64,000 bases of DNA from XN24 sp047921395 (GTDB lineage: Bacteria > Pseudomonadota > Gammaproteobacteria > Steroidobacterales > XN24). The notes under the pieces are model-generated. The model searched no databases. It was not told the DNA's origin and worked only from the letters and a program-made list of their open reading frames with translations. Location of the stretch: the NCBI GenBank assembly GCA_047921395.1, contig JBLRWH010000005.1, positions 11,592 through 75,591 of the forward strand, in the 5' to 3' direction. The position numbers were made by a program, and so were the translations under genes. Of this stretch, positions 25,288 to 32,686 are shown piece after piece (the stretch's first letter is position 1; every line of letters starts with the position of its first letter).

Positions 25288-25312
25288 GAGGCTTAACCCG
25301 AAGGAGTACAAC

Positions 25313-26203
25313 ATGGCTTCTATCTCCATGCGCCAGATGCTGGAGGCCGGCGTTCATTTCGGCCACCAGACCCGTTTCTGGAACCCGAAGATGTCACCCT
25401 ACATCTTTGGCGAACGTAACAAGATTCACATCATTAATCTCGAGAAGACCCTGCCGCTTTACATCAAGTCGCAGGACTTCATTCGCAAGCTGGCGACTGA
25501 CGGCGGCAGCGTGCTGTTCGTCGGCACGAAGCGCTCGGCGCGCGAGTCGATCCAGCGCGAGGCGGAACGCTGCGGCATGCCTTTCGTCAGCTATCGCTGG
25601 CTCGGCGGGATGTTGACCAACTACAAGACGGTCAAGCAGTCGATCAAGCGGCTGTTCGATCTCGAGGCCATGTCCGAGGACGGGACTTTCGAGAGCCTGA
25701 CCAAGAAAGAGGTGCTGGGCCTGAAGCGCGAGATGGATAAGCTCGAGCGCAGCCTGGGCGGCATCAAGCATATGGGCTCGCTACCCGATGCGCTGTTCAT
25801 CGTCGATATCGAGCACGAGCGCATCGCCGTGCTCGAGGCCAACAAGCTCGGCATTCCGATCGTCGCGATCGTCGACACGAACTGCTCGCCCGAGGGTATC
25901 GACTACGTGATCCCGGGCAACGATGACGCCATGCGGGCGATCCAGCTTTACACCAGCGGAATCGCAGATGCCGTGCTCGAGGGCAAGGCGTCCGTGCCGG
26001 AAGTGCCGGCAGGCGAAGACGACTTCGTCGAGGTCGACGAGCGTGACTCCGGGCCTCGCAAGGGCGCCCGCAAGGCCGATGGTGGCCGCCCGCGGGCCGC
26101 TCCAGCGGCGCCGGCGGACACGGCCGCGCCGGAAGCCGCGGCGGCCGCGCCAGTCGCCCCGGCAGCTCCGGAGGCTCCGGCTGAAGGAGGTGAGCAGGCA
26201 TGA
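25313..26203 (+). CDS. rpsB: 30S ribosomal protein S2
   Basis: S2 binds late at the head-body junction of the 30S subunit and recruits S1. The first 230 or so residues are canonical (MRQMLEAGVHFGHQTRFWNP, GTKRSARE, YRWLGGMLTN, DTNCSPEGIDYVIPGNDDA). The 296-residue protein is about 55 longer than E. coli S2. From about residue 245 it has a basic then Ala/Pro-rich tail (RKGARKADGGRPR, then repeated AAPAAP). This is presumably disordered. The start has AAGGAG seven bases upstream, and the stop overlaps tsf by 4 bases. Confidence 0.98.
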   Translation: MASISMRQMLEAGVHFGHQTRFWNPKMSPYIFGERNKIHIINLEKTLPLYIKSQDFIRKLATDGGSVLFVGTKRSARESIQREAERCGMPFVSYRWLGGMLTNYKTVKQSIKRLFDLEAMSEDGTFESLTKKEVLGLKREMDKLERSLGGIKHMGSLPDALFIVDIEHERIAVLEANKLGIPIVAIVDTNCSPEGIDYVIPGNDDAMRAIQLYTSGIADAVLEGKASVPEVPAGEDDFVEVDERDSGPRKGARKADGGRPRAAPAAPADTAAPEAAAAAPVAPAAPEAPAEGGEQA

Positions 26204-27075
26204 ATATTTCAGCAACACTGGTCAAGGAGCTCCGCGAGCGCACCGGCGCCGGCATGATGGAGTGCAAGAGGGCGCTGGTTGAGACCGGCGGCGACCTCGA
26301 GATCGCGATTGAGCACATGCGGAAGCAGGGGCTTGCCAAGGCCGACAAGAAGGCGGGCAGGATCGCGGCGGAGGGACTCGTCGTCGTGACGACCACCGCC
26401 GACCACCACGCCGCAGCTGTCATCGAGGTCAACTGCGAAACCGATTTTGTCGCCGGCGGCGATGATTTCCGCAATTTCGCCCGAGGCGTGGGCGAGCTCG
26501 TGCTCGAGACGCGACCTGCTGACATGGAGGCGCTGCTTGCGACGTCCATGGGCGGTGCCAGCGTCGAGGAAACGCGCCGTGGCCTGGTCGCGAAGATCGG
26601 CGAGAACATCGGCGTGCGCCGCTTCGAGATAGTGGAGTCTGCAGGGATCGTCGGCAGCTACGTGCACGGCACCCGGATCGGCGTGCTGGTGGCGCTCGAG
26701 GGTGGCGACGAGGGTCTTGCCCGGGACCTGGCGATGCATGTTGCGGCGTCGCGGCCGCAGTACGTGGACGAGACCGAGATTCCCGGCGATTTCCTGGCCA
26801 AGGAGCGGGAAATCCTCGTGGAGCAGGCCAAGGGCGAGGGCAAGCCCGCCGAGATCATCGCCAAGATGGTCGAGGGCCGGCTGCGCAAGCAGCTTGCCGA
26901 GATCACGTTGATGGGCCAGCCATTCATCAAGGACCCGGATACGAAGGTGAGCAAGCTGCTGGCCGACCACGGCGCGGCGGTGAAGCGCTTCGTCCGCTTT
27001 GAGGTCGGCGAGGGCATCGAGAAGAAGGCCGATAACTTCGTCGAGGAAGTGATGGCGCAGGTGCGTGGCGCCTGA
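26200..27075 (+). CDS. tsf: Translation elongation factor Ts
   Basis: EF-Ts exchanges GDP for GTP on EF-Tu. The 291-residue product has the N-terminal UBA-like domain (VKELRERTGAGMMECKRAL), the core with EVNCETDFVA (the signature that contacts EF-Tu), and a C-terminal QPFIKDPDTKVSKLL segment. AAGGAGGTGA inside the end of rpsB is a strong ribosome site, and the ATGA overlap couples the two genes. An intrinsic terminator 70 bases downstream separates most rpsB-tsf transcripts from pyrH. Confidence 0.98.
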   Translation: MNISATLVKELRERTGAGMMECKRALVETGGDLEIAIEHMRKQGLAKADKKAGRIAAEGLVVVTTTADHHAAAVIEVNCETDFVAGGDDFRNFARGVGELVLETRPADMEALLATSMGGASVEETRRGLVAKIGENIGVRRFEIVESAGIVGSYVHGTRIGVLVALEGGDEGLARDLAMHVAASRPQYVDETEIPGDFLAKEREILVEQAKGEGKPAEIIAKMVEGRLRKQLAEITLMGQPFIKDPDTKVSKLLADHGAAVKRFVRFEVGEGIEKKADNFVEEVMAQVRGA

Positions 27076-27144
27076 GGCCCGCGGTGCAATTTCTTAATTC
27101 GCTGTCCATGGGCCACGGCGTCCCCGGATGAGGTAAGCTTAAGG

Positions 27145-27171
27145 ACCCCGCGGACAGCGGGGTTCTTTTTT
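27145..27171 (+). terminator. Intrinsic terminator after tsf
   Basis: Perfect 7-bp stem ACCCCGC (27145-27151) and GCGGGGT (27157-27163) with loop GGACA, followed by TCTTTTTT. Lies between tsf and pyrH, where this gene order often carries one. Confidence 0.88.
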
Positions 27172-27210
27172 GCGGCAGGCTCTGCCAAGGCATTGATTGC
27201 AGGGGGCAAG

Positions 27211-27951
27211 ATGACCCGGAAAATTCCGAAACGAATCCTCCTCAAGCTCAGCGGCGAGGCACTCCTCGGGAGGGTCGATTACGGCATCGATCCCGAGGTG
27301 ATCAACCGCATCGCGAGCGAGGTGCGTGACGTCCGTGAGCTGGGCGTCCAGGTCGCGGTCGTGATCGGCGGCGGCAACATCTTCCGCGGCGCGGGATTGG
27401 CCCAGGGCGGCATGGACCGGGTCACCGGCGACCACATGGGGATGCTGGGCACGGTCATCAACTCGCTGGCGCTGCAGGATGCGCTCGAGAAACTCGGGGT
27501 GCACGCGCGCGTCATGTCGGCCATCAAGATCAACGAGGTTTGCGAGGACTACATCCGGCGTCGCGCGATCCGCCACCTGGAGAAAAGTCGCGTGGTCATC
27601 TTCGCGGCCGGGACAGGCAACCCGTTTTTCACGACCGATACCGCTGCGAGCCTCAGGGCCACCGAGATGAACGCGGATCTGCTGTTGAAGGCCACCAAGG
27701 TCAATGGTGTCTTCTCTGCCGACCCGAAGCGTTTTCCCGACGCGGAACGTTACACCCGGCTGACCTATGACGAGGTGCTGGATGCGCGGCTCGGCGTCAT
27801 GGACGCCACGGCCGTGGTCATGTGCCGCGACAACGACCTGCCCTTGCGGGTCTTCAACCTGCACAACAAGGGCGATCTGCTCAGGATCATCAACGGCGAG
27901 GACATCGGCACCCTGGTGACCCGGGCCGCGGATCCCGCCGCCGACGCGTGA
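27211..27951 (+). CDS. pyrH: UMP kinase
   Basis: PyrH phosphorylates UMP to UDP and is allosterically controlled by GTP and UTP. The 246-residue protein has the amino-acid-kinase fold: LLKLSGEALLG at the N-terminus, VVIGGGNIFRG, TGNPFFTTDTAA and KATKVNGVFSADPK. The ATG used follows AGGGGG; an in-frame TTG 18 bases upstream is less likely. frr follows after 12 bases, the standard arrangement. Confidence 0.97.
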   Translation: MTRKIPKRILLKLSGEALLGRVDYGIDPEVINRIASEVRDVRELGVQVAVVIGGGNIFRGAGLAQGGMDRVTGDHMGMLGTVINSLALQDALEKLGVHARVMSAIKINEVCEDYIRRRAIRHLEKSRVVIFAAGTGNPFFTTDTAASLRATEMNADLLLKATKVNGVFSADPKRFPDAERYTRLTYDEVLDARLGVMDATAVVMCRDNDLPLRVFNLHNKGDLLRIINGEDIGTLVTRAADPAADA

Positions 27952-27963
27952 GAGGAAACGAGC

Positions 27964-28521
27964 ATGTTGCAGGAAATCAAGAAGGACGCCGCCGAGCGGA
28001 TGAACAAGAGCATCGAGGCGTTGCGCAGCGAGCTGAAGAAGCTGCGCACCGGCCGGGCCCACACCAGCCTCCTCGATCACGTCACGGTCGAGTATTACGG
28101 CAGCGCCGTGCCGTTGAGCCAGGTGGCCAATATCGGGGTCGAGGACTCGCGGACGCTCACCATCACGCCATGGGAGCGGCAGATGGTGCAGCCGGTCGAG
28201 AAGGCGATCATGACCTCCGATCTCGGCCTCAACCCGAACACCGCGGGCACCGTGATTCGCGTGCCCCTGCCGCCGCTCACCGAGGAGCGACGGCGCGACA
28301 TGGGCAAGGTCGTCCGCCACGAGGGCGAGAACGCCAAGGTCGCGATCCGCAACATCCGGCGGGATGCCCTGCACCAGGTCAAGGAGCTGCTGAAGGAGAA
28401 GGAAATTTCCGAGGACGACGATCGCCGCGCCCACGACGAGATCCAGCAGTTGACCGACAAGCACATCGAGGTCGTGGACAAGGTCGTCGCGGAGAAGGAG
28501 CAGGAACTGCTCGAGGTCTGA
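27964..28521 (+). CDS. frr: Ribosome recycling factor
   Basis: RRF splits post-termination ribosomes together with EF-G. At 185 residues it has the standard length and two-domain structure. Conserved segments are LRTGRAHTSLLDHVTVEYYG, INPNTAG-like SDLGLNPNTAGTVIRVPLP, and the C-terminal helix KEISEDDDRRAHDEIQQLTD. AGAGGAAA upstream is the likely ribosome site. The next gene, uppS, begins 24 bases after the stop. Confidence 0.97.
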   Translation: MLQEIKKDAAERMNKSIEALRSELKKLRTGRAHTSLLDHVTVEYYGSAVPLSQVANIGVEDSRTLTITPWERQMVQPVEKAIMTSDLGLNPNTAGTVIRVPLPPLTEERRRDMGKVVRHEGENAKVAIRNIRRDALHQVKELLKEKEISEDDDRRAHDEIQQLTDKHIEVVDKVVAEKEQELLEV

Positions 28522-28545
28522 GCCCAGGTGCCAGGCGGATCCCCA

Positions 28546-29292
28546 ATGAACCCTCCCGACATGCCTGCCCATGTCGCCGTCATCATGGATGGCAATGGCC
28601 GCTGGGCCCGGCAGCGGGCCCTGCCGCGGCAGGCCGGCCACCGGGCTGGCGTGCGCACGGCACGGCAGATCGTCGAGGCCTGTGCGAAGCGCGGTATCGG
28701 CACTCTCACGCTGTTTGCGTTCTCAAGCGAGAACTGGCGGCGTCCCCGGCGTGAAGTCGGAGCGCTGATGAGGTTGTTCGTGGAAGCGCTGGACCGCGAG
28801 GTCGAGGAGTTGCATGCCAACGGCATCCGCCTCGCGTTCATCGGGGATCGCGCGGGGCTCTCCTCGGCGCTCAAGACGCGCATGGAGACAGCGGAGGCGC
28901 GCACCTGCGACAACCGTCGGCTTACGCTCGTGGTGGCGCTGGCCTATGGCGGACGCTGGGACATCGTGCACGCTGCGCAAGGCCTGGCACGCGAGGCCGC
29001 GGCGGGCCGTCTCGATCCGGACGCCATCGACGAGCGGGCCGTCGCGGAGCGGCTGGCGCTGGCGGGGCTGCCGGACCCGGACCTGCTGATCCGCACCGGC
29101 GGTGAACACCGGATCAGCAACTTCCTGCTCTGGAATCTCGCCTACGCGGAATGTTATTTCACTGATCGTCTCTGGCCCGACTTCGACGAGACCGACCTGG
29201 ACGCAGCACTTGAGCGCTTCAGGGCCGTCGAGCGTCGCTTCGGCATGACCTCTGAACAGGTCGATCCGGCAAGCAAGGATGCGGAATGCTGA
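28546..29292 (+). CDS. uppS: Di-trans,poly-cis-undecaprenyl diphosphate synthase
   Basis: UppS condenses isopentenyl diphosphate onto farnesyl diphosphate to give the C55 carrier for peptidoglycan, O-antigen and capsule. The 248-residue product starts close to the invariant HVAVIMDGNGRWA motif, which holds the catalytic Asp and the substrate-binding loop. FAFSSENWRRP and IRTGGEHRISNFLLW follow further on. The ATG at 28546 is preferred; a GTG at 28528 would add six residues. It overlaps cdsA by 7 bases. Confidence 0.96.
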   Translation: MNPPDMPAHVAVIMDGNGRWARQRALPRQAGHRAGVRTARQIVEACAKRGIGTLTLFAFSSENWRRPRREVGALMRLFVEALDREVEELHANGIRLAFIGDRAGLSSALKTRMETAEARTCDNRRLTLVVALAYGGRWDIVHAAQGLAREAAAGRLDPDAIDERAVAERLALAGLPDPDLLIRTGGEHRISNFLLWNLAYAECYFTDRLWPDFDETDLDAALERFRAVERRFGMTSEQVDPASKDAEC

Positions 29293-30086
29293 AGGAACGG
29301 ATCATCACCGCGGCGCTGTTGGCGATCGCACTGCTGACGGTGCTGTTTTTCGCGTCTGCCGACGTCGGCGTGGTCCTGTTCGGCCTGTTGCTGCTGGTGG
29401 CTGGCTGGGAATGGGCGGGATTGGCGCAGGCCCGGCGCCCGCTTTACCGGGCAATGTTCGTGCTGCTTATTGCGCTCCTGATCGGGTGGCTGGCCTGGTG
29501 GACCCCGACCGGACGCATGCCGCTTGCGCTGTTGTGGGTGCAGCTCGGCATCTGGGCGCTGGCGGCCGGGCTGCTGGTCCGGTTCCCGCTGCCATTGCCG
29601 CCGCGCATGGTGGCGCTGGTGGGTCTGATCCTGTTGCCGCTCGCGTGGCTGGCTTTCGCGCACCTGCTGAAGACCCGGGCCTTCGGTGCGTCCTGGGTCC
29701 TGTACCTGTTCCTCGTGGTGGCGGCCGCGGACGTGGGCGCCTATTTTGTCGGCCGGCGCTTCGGTCGTACCAAGCTTGCGCCGCAGGTCAGTCCAGGCAA
29801 GACGCGCGAGGGATTGTTCGGCGGCCTGGCCCTGGTGGCCTGCGTCGGGATCGGCGGCGCGCTCTGGTTCGACGTTTCGGTGCCCGGGCTGCTTGCGCTC
29901 GCTCTCGCGGTCGCCGGGGTGTCCGTGGTCGGGGACCTCGGTGTCAGCATGCTCAAGCGCAGCGCCGGATTGAAGGACAGCGGCCAATTATTCCCCGGCC
30001 ACGGCGGCGTGCTGGACCGGATCGACAGCCTGCTCGCTGCGATCCCGGTGTATGTGCTCGGACTCCACTGGCTGGTTGCACCGTGA
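29286..30086 (+). CDS. cdsA: Phosphatidate cytidylyltransferase (CDP-diglyceride synthase)
   Basis: CdsA makes CDP-diacylglycerol from phosphatidate and CTP, the branch point of phospholipid synthesis. The 266-residue inner-membrane protein has about eight hydrophobic helices and ends with the family signature MLKRSAGLKDSGQLFPGHGG and VLDRIDS. AADVGAYFVGRRFGRTKLAP is the conserved cytosolic segment. Start overlaps the uppS stop, and its own stop overlaps the dxr GTG by 4 bases. Confidence 0.95.
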   Translation: MLKERIITAALLAIALLTVLFFASADVGVVLFGLLLLVAGWEWAGLAQARRPLYRAMFVLLIALLIGWLAWWTPTGRMPLALLWVQLGIWALAAGLLVRFPLPLPPRMVALVGLILLPLAWLAFAHLLKTRAFGASWVLYLFLVVAAADVGAYFVGRRFGRTKLAPQVSPGKTREGLFGGLALVACVGIGGALWFDVSVPGLLALALAVAGVSVVGDLGVSMLKRSAGLKDSGQLFPGHGGVLDRIDSLLAAIPVYVLGLHWLVAP

Positions 30087-31264
30087 AGGGACTCGCTATC
30101 CTCGGCGCGACCGGCAGCGTCGGCGTGAGCACGCTCGACGTCGTGGCGCGCAACCCTGAGCGCTTCGCAATCCGCGCCCTGACCGGCTGCAACAACTGGC
30201 CGCTGCTGCTGGAGCAGTGCCGTCGTTTCCGACCCGCCGTCGCGGTCCTCGCGAATCCTGGGGCCGCCGAGCGCCTGGCTGCCGCCGTGGCCGCCGAGGG
30301 CCTGCCGGTAACGGTACAGGCTGGCGCGGAGGCGCTTGCTCATGTCGCGGCGCGCGACGACGTGGATTTCGTCATGGCAGCGATCGTCGGGGCTGCGGGC
30401 TTGTTGCCCACGCTCGCGGCGGCACGCGCGGGCAAGCGCGTGTTGCTGGCCAACAAGGAAGCCGTGGTCATGGCCGGCGGGTTGCTGACGGCGGCGCTGG
30501 CGGACTCCGGCGGGATGCTGGTACCTATCGACAGCGAGCACAACGCGCTGTTCCAGTGCCTGCCCCCCGGGGGATGCGCCGACCCGAACGGCGCCGGCGT
30601 GGTAAGCCTGGTCCTCACGGCGTCGGGCGGGCCGTTCCTGGACACCTCGTTGACCGACCTGGAGTCGGTCACACCGGACGCGGCCTGTCGCCATCCCAAC
30701 TGGGACATGGGGCGAAAGATTTCGGTGGACTCGGCGACGATGATGAACAAGGGGCTCGAGATCATCGAGGCGTGCCGCCTGTTCGGCGTCGGACCGGAGC
30801 AGGTCCGGGTCGTCGTACATCCCGAGAGCATCGTCCACTCCCTGGTCGAGTACCGCGACGGCTCCGTCCTGGCGCAGCTGGGCAACCCGGATATGCGCAC
30901 GCCTATCGCGCATGCGCTGGCCTGGCCGGATCGGATCGCCTCCGGCGTGGCGCCGCTGGACCTTGCGGCCCTGGGCCGACTGAACTTCCGTCCGGCGGAG
31001 ATGGACCGGTTTCCCTGCCTCGCCCTGGCCGTGGCTGCGGCCGAGGCGGGGGGCGCGGCGCCGATCGCGCTCAACGCCGCCAACGAGATCGCGGTCGCCG
31101 CATTTCTTGAAGGCAGCATTCGCTTTACGAGCATACCGACGGTCATCCGCGCGGTTCTGGCACAATACACGGGGCCCGATCCGGGCACCCTCGAGGCGAT
31201 CCTGGCGCTGGACGCGCAAGCCAGGCGTTCGGCCGAGGATAAAATCCGGGAATTGGCACTCTAA
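30083..31264 (+). CDS. dxr: 1-deoxy-D-xylulose 5-phosphate reductoisomerase
   Basis: Dxr converts DXP to methylerythritol 4-phosphate, the committed step of the non-mevalonate isoprenoid pathway, with NADPH and a divalent metal. The 393-residue product begins with the Rossmann motif LAILGATGSVG. It has NKEAVVMAG and DSEHNALFQCLPP (metal and substrate binding), the flexible-loop SGGPFLD, and SVDSATMMNKGLE. The GTG start lies within the cdsA stop region; any longer frame overlaps all of cdsA. ispD and ispF of the same pathway are also in this window, about 20 kb on. Confidence 0.97.
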   Translation: MKGLAILGATGSVGVSTLDVVARNPERFAIRALTGCNNWPLLLEQCRRFRPAVAVLANPGAAERLAAAVAAEGLPVTVQAGAEALAHVAARDDVDFVMAAIVGAAGLLPTLAAARAGKRVLLANKEAVVMAGGLLTAALADSGGMLVPIDSEHNALFQCLPPGGCADPNGAGVVSLVLTASGGPFLDTSLTDLESVTPDAACRHPNWDMGRKISVDSATMMNKGLEIIEACRLFGVGPEQVRVVVHPESIVHSLVEYRDGSVLAQLGNPDMRTPIAHALAWPDRIASGVAPLDLAALGRLNFRPAEMDRFPCLALAVAAAEAGGAAPIALNAANEIAVAAFLEGSIRFTSIPTVIRAVLAQYTGPDPGTLEAILALDAQARRSAEDKIRELAL

Positions 31265-31317
31265 TGCCCCCGGGCGGCCCATAGCCGCCGGACGGCGATC
31301 GTTACCTGAGGAAGACT

Positions 31318-32685
31318 TTGAGCGGAATCCTGACGTCAGCCCTGGCCTTTATCGTTGCCATCGGTGTACTGGTGGCCGTACACGAGTTCGGGCATTTCTG
31401 GGTCGCGCGGCGGCTGGGCATCAAGGTCCTGCGGTTTTCCATTGGCTTTGGCCGTCCCCTGTGGCGCAGGTCGGGGGCCGACGGCACGGAGTACTGGGTC
31501 TCCGCCATCCCGCTGGGGGGCTACGTCAAGATGCTCGACGAGCGCGAGGGCGACGTGGCGCCGGATGACCTGCCACGCGCGTTCAACCGCCAGTCGCCGT
31601 CCCGCCGCATCGCCGTGCTGTTTGCCGGCCCGGCGTTCAACTTCCTTTTCGCCATCGCGGTCTACTGGATCATGTTCGTGGTCGGCGTGCCGGCCGTGAA
31701 GCCCCTCATCGGCGCCATCGAGCCGGGGTCTGCCGCCGCCGAGGCCGGATTGCGTTCAGGGGACCGGATCGTGGCCGTGGACGGCTCGAGCACCGACACG
31801 ATGATGGCCGCGCAACTCGGCCTGCTCAAGGCAATGGTGCCGGGCGGCCGGGCCACGCTCGAACTCGAGGCTCCGGACGGGAATCGGCGCACTGCGCATA
31901 TCGAGTACGTCGGCGATACCCACGCATTGACGGAGCCGGGGGCGATGTTCCCCGGACTCGGGATCGGCCTTTGGCGCCCGCAAATCCCTGCCGTCATCGG
32001 CGAGCTTGTGCCCGAAGGGACCGCTGCGGCGTCGGGGCTCGAGCCGGGCGATCGCGTGCTGAGCGTCGATGGGCGGCCGGTGGCCGGCTGGGACGAACTG
32101 GTTGCTGTCGTCCGGGCGCGCCCCGGCGAAACCGTCGACGTTGTGCTGGAGCGCGCGGGCGCGACGCGCAGCCTGGCCCTGTTCATCGGCGCGGCGGATG
32201 ACGAGGGCCAGCGTGTCGGCAGGATTGGCGCCGGCCCGCGCGTCACTGCAGACTTGTGGGATCCGGTCCGCACCGAGCAGCGCTTCGGTCCCGTTGGTGC
32301 CATCGGCCAGGCGGTCGGAGAGACCTGGCGCATGTCGGCCCTGACCGTGACCATGATGGGGCGCATGGTGCTCGGCCAGGTCTCCGTGAAGAACATCAGC
32401 GGGCCGATCAATATCGCGCAGGCCGCGGGGTTCACCGCGGCGGCCGGACTGACCGCCTTTCTGAGCTTCCTCGCGATCGTCAGCATCAGCCTGGGCATCA
32501 TCAACCTGCTGCCCATCCCCTTGCTGGATGGCGGGCAGATCGTTTACCAGTGCGTTGAGGTCGCGAAGGGCAGCCCGGTCTCGGAGCGGGCCCAGATCAT
32601 CGGCCAGCAGGTGGGCATCCTGCTCCTGCTGATGCTCATGACATTCGCGTTCTATAACGACATCGTCCGGTTGGCGACTGGTTGA
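31318..32685 (+). CDS. rseP: RIP zinc metalloprotease (site-2 protease)
   Basis: RseP cuts anti-sigma factor RseA within the membrane during the sigma-E envelope stress response and clears signal peptides. The 455-residue inner-membrane protein has HEFGH in its first helix (zinc site), two PDZ domains (about 115-190 and 205-290) and a C-terminal NLLPIPLLDGGQ motif that supplies the third zinc ligand. The TTG start is set by AGGAAG just upstream; no ATG fits. Placement between dxr and bamA is the conserved arrangement and links it to outer-membrane assembly. Confidence 0.96.
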   Translation: MSGILTSALAFIVAIGVLVAVHEFGHFWVARRLGIKVLRFSIGFGRPLWRRSGADGTEYWVSAIPLGGYVKMLDEREGDVAPDDLPRAFNRQSPSRRIAVLFAGPAFNFLFAIAVYWIMFVVGVPAVKPLIGAIEPGSAAAEAGLRSGDRIVAVDGSSTDTMMAAQLGLLKAMVPGGRATLELEAPDGNRRTAHIEYVGDTHALTEPGAMFPGLGIGLWRPQIPAVIGELVPEGTAAASGLEPGDRVLSVDGRPVAGWDELVAVVRARPGETVDVVLERAGATRSLALFIGAADDEGQRVGRIGAGPRVTADLWDPVRTEQRFGPVGAIGQAVGETWRMSALTVTMMGRMVLGQVSVKNISGPINIAQAAGFTAAAGLTAFLSFLAIVSISLGIINLLPIPLLDGGQIVYQCVEVAKGSPVSERAQIIGQQVGILLLLMLMTFAFYNDIVRLATG

Positions 32686-32686
32686 G

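Noticed and set aside
27193..27210. TTG start for pyrH
   Set aside because: The ATG at 27211 has a stronger ribosome site (AGGGGG) and matches the usual PyrH N-terminus.
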